From positions 62,001-126,000 of the forward strand of contig NZ_BBJH01000019.1 in NCBI RefSeq assembly GCF_000739775.1: a stretch of DNA of 64,000 nucleotides. Direction: 5' to 3'. The translations under genes and the position numbers were made by a program. Each line of letters begins with the position of its first letter. Position 1 is the stretch's first letter. A model generated the notes under the pieces. That model made no database searches. It was not told the origin of the DNA and saw only the letters and a list, made by a program, of their open reading frames with translations. Shown piece after piece: positions 53,282 to 59,912 of the stretch. This DNA comes from Paraburkholderia heleia NBRC 101817. Lineage in GTDB: Bacteria > Pseudomonadota > Gammaproteobacteria > Burkholderiales > Burkholderiaceae.

Positions 53282-53989
53282 TCAGCCACGCAACGGCGGC
53301 CTCGGTGTGGCGGCGGCTTCGTCACGAGCCGCCTCGCGAGCCTCCTGAGCCTGCGCCGGACTGGCGGGCGGCGGCGTAACCGGCGGAACCGCCGCGGGCG
53401 TCACGGTCGGGACTTCCACAACCGGTTCGACCGGCGCTGCCGGCCGTTTTGCCTCTTGCGCACCACCCCACGCCGTTCGCGGAGCCTCGGGCTTCGCATA
53501 CGTCACCGGTTCCTCGCGCCGCGCCAGGGCGGCCTTGCGAGCCTCGCGTGCTTCGCGCCGCTGCGCGGCGGCTTCGGCCGGGGTAGTTCTCTCGCGCTTG
53601 CGCACCAGACCCGCCAGCCGCGCCCCGCCCAACCCGAGGATGATCAGCCACACGCCCACCGCGCCGGCCACCAACTGGCCGAAGCCTGTGAGCTGAGGAC
53701 TACGCACGCCAATCAGCCAGACCAGCATCAGCACGCCGGCAATCCAGTTGACATGCCCCACGGTGCGGCCCACTGGCACGGTCATCTCCCCGTGGAAGGC
53801 CGCGCGCAGCGCGAGCCACGCGAAACCCAGCAGCACTACGCCGAAAGCCTGCCCGACGAGCGCCGGCTGCGTTTGCACCAGTTGCAGCGCGTCGTAGACC
53901 AGGGTCCAGGGCGTGAGAACGAACAGCACGCCGAACCCCAGCAACGTCAACGCATCGACAATCAGCAGCACGCGCAGCAGCGGCTTCAT
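53282..53989 (-). CDS. Membrane protein of unknown function between guaB and guaA
   Basis: The 235-residue protein has four predicted membrane helices in residues 5-125 (for example LRVLLIVDALTLLGFGVLFV and HVNWIAGVLMLVWLIGV), then a charged Arg/Ala/Glu helix (AAQRREAREARKAALARREE) and a long Pro/Ala/Val-rich tail (VEVPTVTPAAVPPVTPPPAS). I recognise no family. It begins 6 bases after guaB, so it is translated from the guaB transcript, yet nothing in it suggests purine synthesis. The tail is probably disordered and cytoplasmic. Confidence 0.75.
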   Translation of the reverse strand: MKPLLRVLLIVDALTLLGFGVLFVLTPWTLVYDALQLVQTQPALVGQAFGVVLLGFAWLALRAAFHGEMTVPVGRTVGHVNWIAGVLMLVWLIGVRSPQLTGFGQLVAGAVGVWLIILGLGGARLAGLVRKRERTTPAEAAAQRREAREARKAALARREEPVTYAKPEAPRTAWGGAQEAKRPAAPVEPVVEVPTVTPAAVPPVTPPPASPAQAQEAREAARDEAAATPRPPLRG

Positions 53990-53995
53990 CGGGGT

Positions 53996-55456
53996 TTAGT
54001 CCACGTGATAGTTGGGCGCTTCCTTCGTGATCTGCACGTCGTGCACGTGCGACTCGTGCAGGCCGGCGCCGGTAATCTGCACAAACTCTGCCTTCGCATG
54101 CAGGTCTTCGATCGTACGGCAGCCGCAGTAGCCCATCGACGCGCGCACGCCGCCGATCAGCTGGAACAGGATGGCGTTGATGGGGCCCTTGTAGGCGACA
54201 CGGCCTTCGATGCCTTCCGGCACGAGCTTGTCGATGTTCGCCGAGTTGTCCTGGAAGTAGCGGTCCGCGGCGCCGTCCTTCATCGCGCCGACCGAGCCCA
54301 TGCCGCGATACGACTTGTACTGGCGGCCCTGATACAGGAACACGTCGCCCGGCGACTCTTCGGTGCCCGCGAACATGCTGCCCATCATCACGGCGTTCGC
54401 GCCGGCGGCCAGCGCCTTCGAAACGTCGCCCGAGTAGCGCACGCCGCCGTCGGCGATGCACGGCACGCCGGTGCCCTTGAGCGCTTCCGAGACGTTGGAG
54501 ATCGCGCTGATCTGCGGCACGCCCACGCCGGCCACGATACGCGTCGTGCAGATCGAGCCCGGCCCGATCCCGACCTTGACGCCGTCCGCGCCGTACTCGA
54601 CGAGCGCACGCGCCGCATCGGCCGTGGCGATGTTGCCGCCGATCACTTCGACGTGGGGGAAGTTCTTCTTGACCCAGCGAACGCGCTCGAGCACGCCCTT
54701 GCTGTGGCCGTGCGCCGTATCCACGACGATCACGTCCACGCCGGCCTGCACCAGCAGCTCGACGCGCTCCTCGTTATCCGGACCGACGCCGACTGCCGCG
54801 CCCGCGCGCAGCTTGCCGTGCTCGTCCTTGCAGGCGGCCGGGTGCTCGGTCTGCTTGGTGATGTCCTTGACGGTCATGAGGCCGCGCAGCTCGAACGCGT
54901 CGTTCACGACCAGCACGCGCTCGAGGCGGTGGCTGTGCATGAGCGCCTTGGCTTCGACGAGCGGCGTGCCTTCCTTGACGGTCACGAGACGCTCGCGCGG
55001 CGTCATGATCGAGCGCACCGGCTCATCCAGGCGCGTTTCGAAACGCAGGTCGCGGTTCGTGACGATGCCGACGAGCTGTGCGCCTTCCACGACCGGAAAG
55101 CCCGAAATGCCATGCTGCTGCGAGAGCGCGATGACGTCGGCGACCTTCATTTGCGGCGGAACCGTGATCGGATCGCGCACGACGCCCGACTCGAAGCGCT
55201 TCACCTTCGCGACCTCGCGCGCCTGCTCGGCCGGCGTGAGGTTCTTGTGAACGATGCCGACGCCGCCCTGCTGCGCCATGGCGATTGCCAGACGGCCTTC
55301 CGTGACGGTATCCATAGCGGCCGACACAAGCGGAATATTCAGGGAGATATTGCGGGTCAGCCGGGTCTTCAGGCTGGTGTCGCGCGGGAGAACGTCGGAA
55401 AAGGCGGGGACGAGGAGCACGTCATCGAACGTGAGTGCTTTCTGGATCAGACGCAT
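53996..55456 (-). CDS. guaB: IMP dehydrogenase
   Basis: The 486-residue enzyme has an N-terminal TIM-barrel part (TFDDVLLVPAFSDVLPRD), two CBS domains (about 95-210, inserted in the barrel) and the catalytic Cys in GPGSICTTRIVAGVGVPQ (about 304), then the flap and the Arg/Tyr of the active site (YRGMGSVGAM). It converts IMP to XMP with NAD, the committed step to GMP. A perfect -10 box lies 29 bases upstream of the start, and a 23-base inverted repeat 57 bases upstream. It leads the guaB-orf-guaA group. Confidence 0.97.
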   Translation of the reverse strand: MRLIQKALTFDDVLLVPAFSDVLPRDTSLKTRLTRNISLNIPLVSAAMDTVTEGRLAIAMAQQGGVGIVHKNLTPAEQAREVAKVKRFESGVVRDPITVPPQMKVADVIALSQQHGISGFPVVEGAQLVGIVTNRDLRFETRLDEPVRSIMTPRERLVTVKEGTPLVEAKALMHSHRLERVLVVNDAFELRGLMTVKDITKQTEHPAACKDEHGKLRAGAAVGVGPDNEERVELLVQAGVDVIVVDTAHGHSKGVLERVRWVKKNFPHVEVIGGNIATADAARALVEYGADGVKVGIGPGSICTTRIVAGVGVPQISAISNVSEALKGTGVPCIADGGVRYSGDVSKALAAGANAVMMGSMFAGTEESPGDVFLYQGRQYKSYRGMGSVGAMKDGAADRYFQDNSANIDKLVPEGIEGRVAYKGPINAILFQLIGGVRASMGYCGCRTIEDLHAKAEFVQITGAGLHESHVHDVQITKEAPNYHVD

Positions 55457-55484
55457 GGCAAATCCTATAGGCGCAAAAGCAGAT

Positions 55485-55490
55485 TATACG
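55485..55490 (-). promoter_or_regulatory. Probable guaB promoter -10 box
   Basis: On the minus strand TATAAT is a perfect sigma-70 -10 hexamer 29 bases before the guaB ATG. The -35 region 16-18 bases upstream (TGATTT/GATGAT) is weak, so an activator or UP-type element may assist. The leader would be about 20 bases. Confidence 0.6.
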
Positions 55491-55512
55491 CGATAGCGCC
55501 CTGGAAATCATC

Positions 55513-55535
55513 AGCGCTAACAGTAGGTTAGCGCT
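55513..55535. promoter_or_regulatory. 23-base perfect inverted repeat upstream of the guaB promoter
   Basis: AGCGCTAAC / GTTAGCGCT are perfect 9-base arms around 5 bases, placed just upstream of the guaB -35 region. On the plus strand it is followed by GTTTT and looks like a terminator, but no plus-strand gene ends here. An operator for guaB or a terminator against antisense transcription are the two readings. Confidence 0.55.
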
Positions 55536-55733
55536 GTTTTCGGGATTATTTCCACGCTCCGGCCCCGCCGGTGAGCGCTGTGCGGGCGCGCCCCGCCTCC
55601 GCCCCGAATATCGGACGCACGCTGCAGGATTGAACAAGACGGGCACGCACGCTCCCAGTTATGCTTCGGGCCGTCCTGTCAAAGCGGCCCGATTGCACGA
55701 TTGGGCCACCCGAAGTTTCTGGAGGCAATACAA

Positions 55734-56783
55734 ATGCAGCGTGGTGTGTTGTATGGCGTGCTCGCCGGCGCGTTATGGGGAACGGTGTTCGTCGTGCCCC
55801 GGCAACTGGCGGAGTTCTCGCCACTGCTCCTGAGCGCGGGCCGCTACGTGATGTACGGGCTCGTCTCGCTCGCCGCGCTCCTGCCCATGCTGCGCCGCGT
55901 CTGGCCGCGCCTGACGCGCGCCGACCTTGTCGCGCTCGTGAAACTCGCGCTGGTGGGCAACGTGCTGTATTACCTGTTTCTCGCTAGCGCCATCCATCTG
56001 GTGGGCATCGCGCCGGCCTCGCTGATCGTCGGCGTGCTGCCCGTCACGGTCACGCTGCTCGGCCGCCGCGATCATGGCGCCGTGCCGCTTTCACGCCTCG
56101 TCTTGCCGCTCGCCATGATTGCGGCAGGCATTGTCTGCATCAACGTGGACGTGTTCACCGCTAGCGAGGCAGGCGGCGCCAGCGTCCTCACGCGCATTGC
56201 CGGCATCGGCTGCGCCGTCGGCGCGCTCGTGTGCTGGACCTGGTTCGCGGTCGCGAACGCCCGTTATCTGCAGCGCAATGCGCACTTCGGCGGCAATGAA
56301 TGGTCGGTGCTCTGGGGCGTCGTGACGGGCGCGCTCGGCGGGGTGCTGTGGCTCGGCATTCTCGTCGTGCCGTCGCACTGGATGCAGGACACCGTCGCTG
56401 CCGGCCGCTGGACCACGTTCTGGCAGCTGAATCTCGTGCTCGCAATCGGCGCCTCGTGGCTCGGCAACGGTCTGTGGAACGCCGCGGCCAAGCGCCTGCC
56501 GCTCACGCTCTCGGGGCAGATGATCGCCTTCGAGACGCTGTTCGCCCTGCTCTACGGCTTTATCTACGATCACCGGCTGCCGCGCGGGCTGGAAATCGCG
56601 GCGATCGTGCTGCTGGTGGCGGGCGTGAGCTGGTCGGTGCGCCAGCATTCGGGCGGCCCCGCAGACACCGCGCACGGCGACGGCATCGTGCCGGACGGCG
56701 ATCTGCCACGCATCGGCAACGCAAGCCGGCTAGCGCAACGCGACGTCGAGACGACGCGAAGCAGCCGCACGACCGCCGCCTGA
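55734..56783 (+). CDS. EamA/DMT-family transporter
   Basis: The 349-residue protein has ten predicted membrane helices arranged as two EamA repeats (MQRGVLYGVLAGALWGTVFV, and GIGCAVGALVCWTWFAVANA to LEIAAIVLLVAGVSWSV). GGAGG lies 8 bases before ATG 55734. It is a drug/metabolite exporter or importer of unknown substrate in the inner membrane. The C-terminal 35 residues are hydrophilic. It is divergent from guaB and stands alone. Confidence 0.88.
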   Translation: MQRGVLYGVLAGALWGTVFVVPRQLAEFSPLLLSAGRYVMYGLVSLAALLPMLRRVWPRLTRADLVALVKLALVGNVLYYLFLASAIHLVGIAPASLIVGVLPVTVTLLGRRDHGAVPLSRLVLPLAMIAAGIVCINVDVFTASEAGGASVLTRIAGIGCAVGALVCWTWFAVANARYLQRNAHFGGNEWSVLWGVVTGALGGVLWLGILVVPSHWMQDTVAAGRWTTFWQLNLVLAIGASWLGNGLWNAAAKRLPLTLSGQMIAFETLFALLYGFIYDHRLPRGLEIAAIVLLVAGVSWSVRQHSGGPADTAHGDGIVPDGDLPRIGNASRLAQRDVETTRSSRTTAA

Positions 56784-56879
56784 GCGCGCCGGGCCGCAAA
56801 AGACCGAATGGGCGAGACGGCGCAAGCTGTCCCGCCCATGACGTTCGGGCGGCAAATCCGTGGCAACCCGGCTCGGCGC

Positions 56880-57212
56880 TTAGCGCGAATCCTTGGGCAG
56901 CCATTTGCGCCCTTCGATCGAGCCTTCCTTGCGCGTCTTGTCGACGCGGCGCTGACGCGCCATCTTCGGGTCGACAATCAGCGGCCGATAGATCTCCACG
57001 CGGTCGTGGTCGGCGAGCACCGTGTCGAGCGGCTTGAGCTTGCCGTATACGCCCACCTTGAGCTTCGCCAGATCGATCTCGGGATGGCGTGCGAGGATGC
57101 CGCTCGCCTCAATGGCCTGCTGGACGGTCGCGCCCGTCGGCAGCTCGATGCTGATGAGCGTCTGCGCGTCCGGCAGCGCATAGCAGACGTCGATGGAAAG
57201 ATTCGCGCTCAT
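56880..57212 (-). CDS. rnfH: RnfH-family ubiquitin-like protein (UPF0125)
   Basis: The 110-residue protein has a beta-grasp fold pattern (LSIDVCYALPDAQTLISIEL, LAKLKVGVYGKLKPLDTVLA, DHDRVEIYRPLIVDPK) typical of RnfH/RatB-like proteins. Its ATG overlaps the ratA stop by 4 bases (ATGA), the usual pairing. Its biochemical role is not known. The C-terminal Lys/Arg-rich tail is longer than in some relatives. Confidence 0.9.
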   Translation of the reverse strand: MSANLSIDVCYALPDAQTLISIELPTGATVQQAIEASGILARHPEIDLAKLKVGVYGKLKPLDTVLADHDRVEIYRPLIVDPKMARQRRVDKTRKEGSIEGRKWLPKDSR

Positions 57213-57646
57213 GGCTTGCCGTAGCGCTGGTCGGCGCGCTTCACGAAGGAGTCGACGAACGTATTCGCGATGTGATGGAACACTGGCCCGATGAGCTTCT
57301 CGAGAATGATGTTCGAAAACTCGTAATGCAGCGCAAACTCGATCTTGCAGGCGTCGGCGCGCAGCGGCGTGAACCGCCAGTAGCCCGTGAACTTGCGAAA
57401 CGGGCCATCGGCGAATTCCATGTCGATGCGCTCGGGCCGCTTTTGCGAGTTGCGCGTGGCGAAGTGTTGCTTGATGCCCTTGAAGTTGATGTCGATCTTC
57501 GCCTCCATGCCGCTCTCGTCCTGACGGCGAATCTCGACGCCGCCGCACCAAGGCAGGAAGTTGGGGTAATCGGCGACGTCGGTGACGAGGTCGAACATTT
57601 GCTCCGCCGAATGGCGAATCAACACGGTTTTCTGGACATCCGCCAT
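57209..57646 (-). CDS. ratA: RatA-family START-domain protein
   Basis: The 145-residue protein has the coenzyme Q-binding/START-like fold (VLIRHSAEQMFDLVTDVADY, FLPWCGGVEIRRQDESG, HYEFSNIILEKLIGPVFHHI). E. coli RatA was reported to block 70S ribosome assembly, while mitochondrial and other homologues (Coq10) bind ubiquinone; the latter role is as likely. It sits next to smpB in divergent orientation, the common proteobacterial arrangement, and is coupled to rnfH. Confidence 0.92.
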   Translation of the reverse strand: MADVQKTVLIRHSAEQMFDLVTDVADYPNFLPWCGGVEIRRQDESGMEAKIDINFKGIKQHFATRNSQKRPERIDMEFADGPFRKFTGYWRFTPLRADACKIEFALHYEFSNIILEKLIGPVFHHIANTFVDSFVKRADQRYGKP

Positions 57647-57705
57647 AAATTGCGCAATGCGTGGCTAGGGTGAAAGCGCCACGGGCTTTCGGGAGCCCGC
57701 TTTGC

Positions 57706-57721
57706 TAAAATCGTAATTTTA
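57706..57721. promoter_or_regulatory. A/T-rich inverted repeat between ratA and smpB
   Basis: TAAAAT-CGTA-ATTTTA is a perfect 6-base inverted repeat in the 102-base gap between divergent ratA and smpB, 27 bases before the smpB start. It is a likely place for the overlapping -10 elements of the two promoters. Confidence 0.4.
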
Positions 57722-57748
57722 AACGAGTTGGGCCGAACCCATTTTCCT

Positions 57749-58195
57749 ATGAGCATCATCGACAACAGAAAAGCGTTCTTCGATTACTTCATCGAAGAGC
57801 GCCACGAGGCCGGGCTCGTGCTGGAAGGATGGGAAGTCAAGGCCATGCGCGCCGGGCGAGCCAACATCAAAGAAAGCTATGTCGTCATCAAGGACGGCGA
57901 ACTCTACCTGATCGGCACACACATCAGCCCGCTACCCGAGGCCTCGACGCACATCCAGCCTGACCCCACGCGCATCCGCAAGCTGCTGCTCCATCGCGAG
58001 GAAATCGACAAGCTGATCGGCAAGGTCGAGCAGCGCGGCTTCACGCTCGTGCCGCTGAACTTTCACTACAAGGGCGGCCGCGTGAAGTGCGAGATCGGCC
58101 TCGCCAAGGGCAAGAAACTGCACGACAAGCGCGAAACCGAGAAGAAGCGCGACTGGGAGCGCGAAAAGGCGCGCCTGATGCGCTCGCCCACCTGA
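57749..58195 (+). CDS. smpB: SsrA-binding protein SmpB
   Basis: The 148-residue protein MSIIDNRKAFFDYFIEERHE has the oligonucleotide-binding barrel (LEGWEVKAMRAGRANIKESY, THISPLPEAS) and the basic C-terminal tail (KGKKLHDKRETEKKRDWERE) that enters the ribosomal A site. It brings tmRNA to stalled ribosomes. The start ATG 57749 matches the family. tmRNA itself is not in this window. A strong terminator follows 23 bases after the stop. Confidence 0.97.
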   Translation: MSIIDNRKAFFDYFIEERHEAGLVLEGWEVKAMRAGRANIKESYVVIKDGELYLIGTHISPLPEASTHIQPDPTRIRKLLLHREEIDKLIGKVEQRGFTLVPLNFHYKGGRVKCEIGLAKGKKLHDKRETEKKRDWEREKARLMRSPT

Positions 58196-58218
58196 TTGTT
58201 CCGCGATCGTTCAAATGG

Positions 58219-58250
58219 ACAACGGGCCGCTCACGCGGCCCGTTGTCGTT
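58219..58250 (+). terminator. Intrinsic terminator of smpB
   Basis: Perfect 12-base arms ACAACGGGCCGC / GCGGCCCGTTGT with a 4-base loop, followed by CGTTT. It lies between convergent smpB and the SPFH gene. Confidence 0.8.
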
Positions 58251-58267
58251 TCCGGCGGTCCCGGCGC

Positions 58268-59227
58268 TCATGCGCCCTTCGTCGCCCCCGCCCCGCTGAT
58301 CTGCCCCTCGCGCAAGCCCGCGCGATTCACGATCGTCAGCGCCGAAGCGATCATCGTGCTCAGGTCGCCCATGTTGCCGGGCACGATCAGCGTATTGCCC
58401 TGCTTCGCAAGATTGGCGAAGGCACTCACGTACTGCTCGGCCACCTTGAGGTTGACGGCATCCATACCGCCCTGCGCCTGGATCGAGTTGCCGATCTTCT
58501 GGATGGCCTGCGCGTTCGCCTCGGCCACCGCGAGAATGGCGGCCGCCTGACCCTGCGCCTGGTTGATCGCCGCCTGACGCTCGCCTTCGGACTTCTGGAT
58601 CGCCGCCTCGCGCGCCCCGGCTGCCAGGTTGATCTGTTCCTGCTTGCGGCCTTCCGAGGCCGCGATGAGCGCGCGCTTTTCCCGCTCGGCGGTGATCTGC
58701 GCCTGCATGGCGTGGAGGATTTCCTTCGGCGGCGTGAGATCCTTGATTTCGTAGCGCAGCACCTTCACGCCCCAGTTCGATGCGGCCTCGTCCAGCGCCG
58801 ACACGACACTATGGTTGATGAAGTCGCGTTCCTCGAAGGTCTTGTCGAGTTCGAGCTTGCCGATCACCGAGCGCAGCGTGGTCTGCGAGAGCTGCGTAAT
58901 CGCGAACACGAAATTGCTCGAGCCGTACGACGCCTTCATCGGATCGGTCACCTGGAAGTACAGCACGCCATCCACCTGTAGCTGCGTGTTGTCGCGCGTG
59001 ATGCAGACCTGGCTCGGCACGTCGAGCGGAATCTCCTTGAGCACGTGCTTGTAGGCCACGCGATCCACGAACGGCAGCACGATCGTCAACCCCGGCGTGA
59101 GCGTGGCGTGGTAGCGCCCAAGCCGTTCGAGCACCCAGGCATGCTGTTGCGGCACGATCTTGATGGTCTGCGCGATCAGCACGACGACGATTACGAGCAG
59201 AATCAGGCCGACGACTGGGACTTGCAT
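58268..59227 (-). CDS. SPFH/stomatin-like membrane protein (paraslipin, QmcA type)
   Basis: GGAGGT lies 5 bases before ATG 59227, giving 319 residues. An N-terminal membrane helix (VVGLILLVIVVVLIAQTI, about 5-22) is followed by the SPFH domain (WVLERLGRYHATLTPGLTIV, RDNTQLQVDGVLYFQVTDP) to about residue 190 and an Ala/Gln/Glu-rich coiled coil (EREKRALIAASEGRKQEQIN onward). SPFH proteins form large membrane cages that organise lipids or proteases. The NfeD partner gene ends 56 bases upstream on the same strand. Confidence 0.92.
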   Translation of the reverse strand: MQVPVVGLILLVIVVVLIAQTIKIVPQQHAWVLERLGRYHATLTPGLTIVLPFVDRVAYKHVLKEIPLDVPSQVCITRDNTQLQVDGVLYFQVTDPMKASYGSSNFVFAITQLSQTTLRSVIGKLELDKTFEERDFINHSVVSALDEAASNWGVKVLRYEIKDLTPPKEILHAMQAQITAEREKRALIAASEGRKQEQINLAAGAREAAIQKSEGERQAAINQAQGQAAAILAVAEANAQAIQKIGNSIQAQGGMDAVNLKVAEQYVSAFANLAKQGNTLIVPGNMGDLSTMIASALTIVNRAGLREGQISGAGATKGA

Positions 59228-59283
59228 ACGGGACCTCCGTTCGCTTCTGGGTGGTGTGTTGGTGGGGTTTTGAATCCGGACAG

Positions 59284-59769
59284 TCACGCGTGGCGCGCGC
59301 CGTCGCGAGCGGCGCCGGGCGCATTGGCTTCGCGGCGCCCGTGCTTCGCCGCAACGACAAGGCAACTGCCGCGCACCGCCTTGATTTCATAGAGAGGCGC
59401 ATCCTCGGGCTCGCCAGGCGCGAGTTCGACGTCCCATTCGGCGCCGCGATACATCGTGCGCGCGCGGCCGTCGCGCCAGGCGGCGACGGCAAGTGTCGCG
59501 CCAATGTCGAGGTTCACGCCCGGGTCGGTCGAGGCGTCGCGCGAGCGCCGACGGCGGCCAAAGCGCGAGCGCCGCAGCGTGACCACGGCCGCGAGCCCGA
59601 CCGCCGCCGCGACGATCAGCTGCACGTCGAGCGGCGCGCCAAGCTCGTAGCTGAGCGCGCCGGCGAGAAAACCGAGCGCGATCATCAACAAGTAGAAGGT
59701 GCCGGTCATCAGTTCGGCGACGATGAGCACGCCAGCGGCAATCCACCAGAACAAACCATGCGGACCCAC
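59284..59769 (-). CDS. NfeD-family protein (short form)
   Basis: The 161-residue protein has three to four membrane helices (LFWWIAAGVLIVAELMTGTF, LLMIALGFLAGALSY, LIVAAAVGLAAVVTL) and a C-terminal OB-fold domain (GATLAVAAWRDGRARTMYRG). Short NfeD proteins are partners of SPFH proteins, and the two genes here are adjacent on the same strand. The Ser protease domain of long NfeD proteins is absent. Function: membrane quality control or domain organisation, by family. Confidence 0.9.
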   Translation of the reverse strand: MGPHGLFWWIAAGVLIVAELMTGTFYLLMIALGFLAGALSYELGAPLDVQLIVAAAVGLAAVVTLRRSRFGRRRRSRDASTDPGVNLDIGATLAVAAWRDGRARTMYRGAEWDVELAPGEPEDAPLYEIKAVRGSCLVVAAKHGRREANAPGAARDGARHA

Positions 59770-59780
59770 GATGACCTCCC

Positions 59781-59812
59781 AAAGTAAAACACCCCGGATA
59801 GACCGGGGTGTT
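59781..59812 (-). terminator. Intrinsic terminator of ppsA
   Basis: AACACCCCGG / CCGGGGTGTT around a 5-base loop, followed on the minus strand by TTTACTTT. It lies 100 bases after the ppsA stop and just before nfeD. Confidence 0.82.
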
Positions 59813-59912
59813 ATAGCACGAAGCTGACACTTTTTTCCGCAGCGTGCAACGACGCACGGGAACCAGCATCAAGCTTCGCATGCGCCGAGGATTGGCACCC
59901 TCGGCACCGCGC

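Noticed and set aside
51473..55531. A 1352-codon open frame on the plus strand
   Set aside because: It runs antisense through guaA, the unknown membrane-protein gene and guaB, all with clear homology on the other strand. Composition is again His/Arg/Ala-rich without motifs.
57209..57646. RatA as part of a toxin-antitoxin module
   Set aside because: Despite the name, no antitoxin-like gene is present; rnfH is a conserved housekeeping partner, and the START-domain fold also fits a ubiquinone-binding role.
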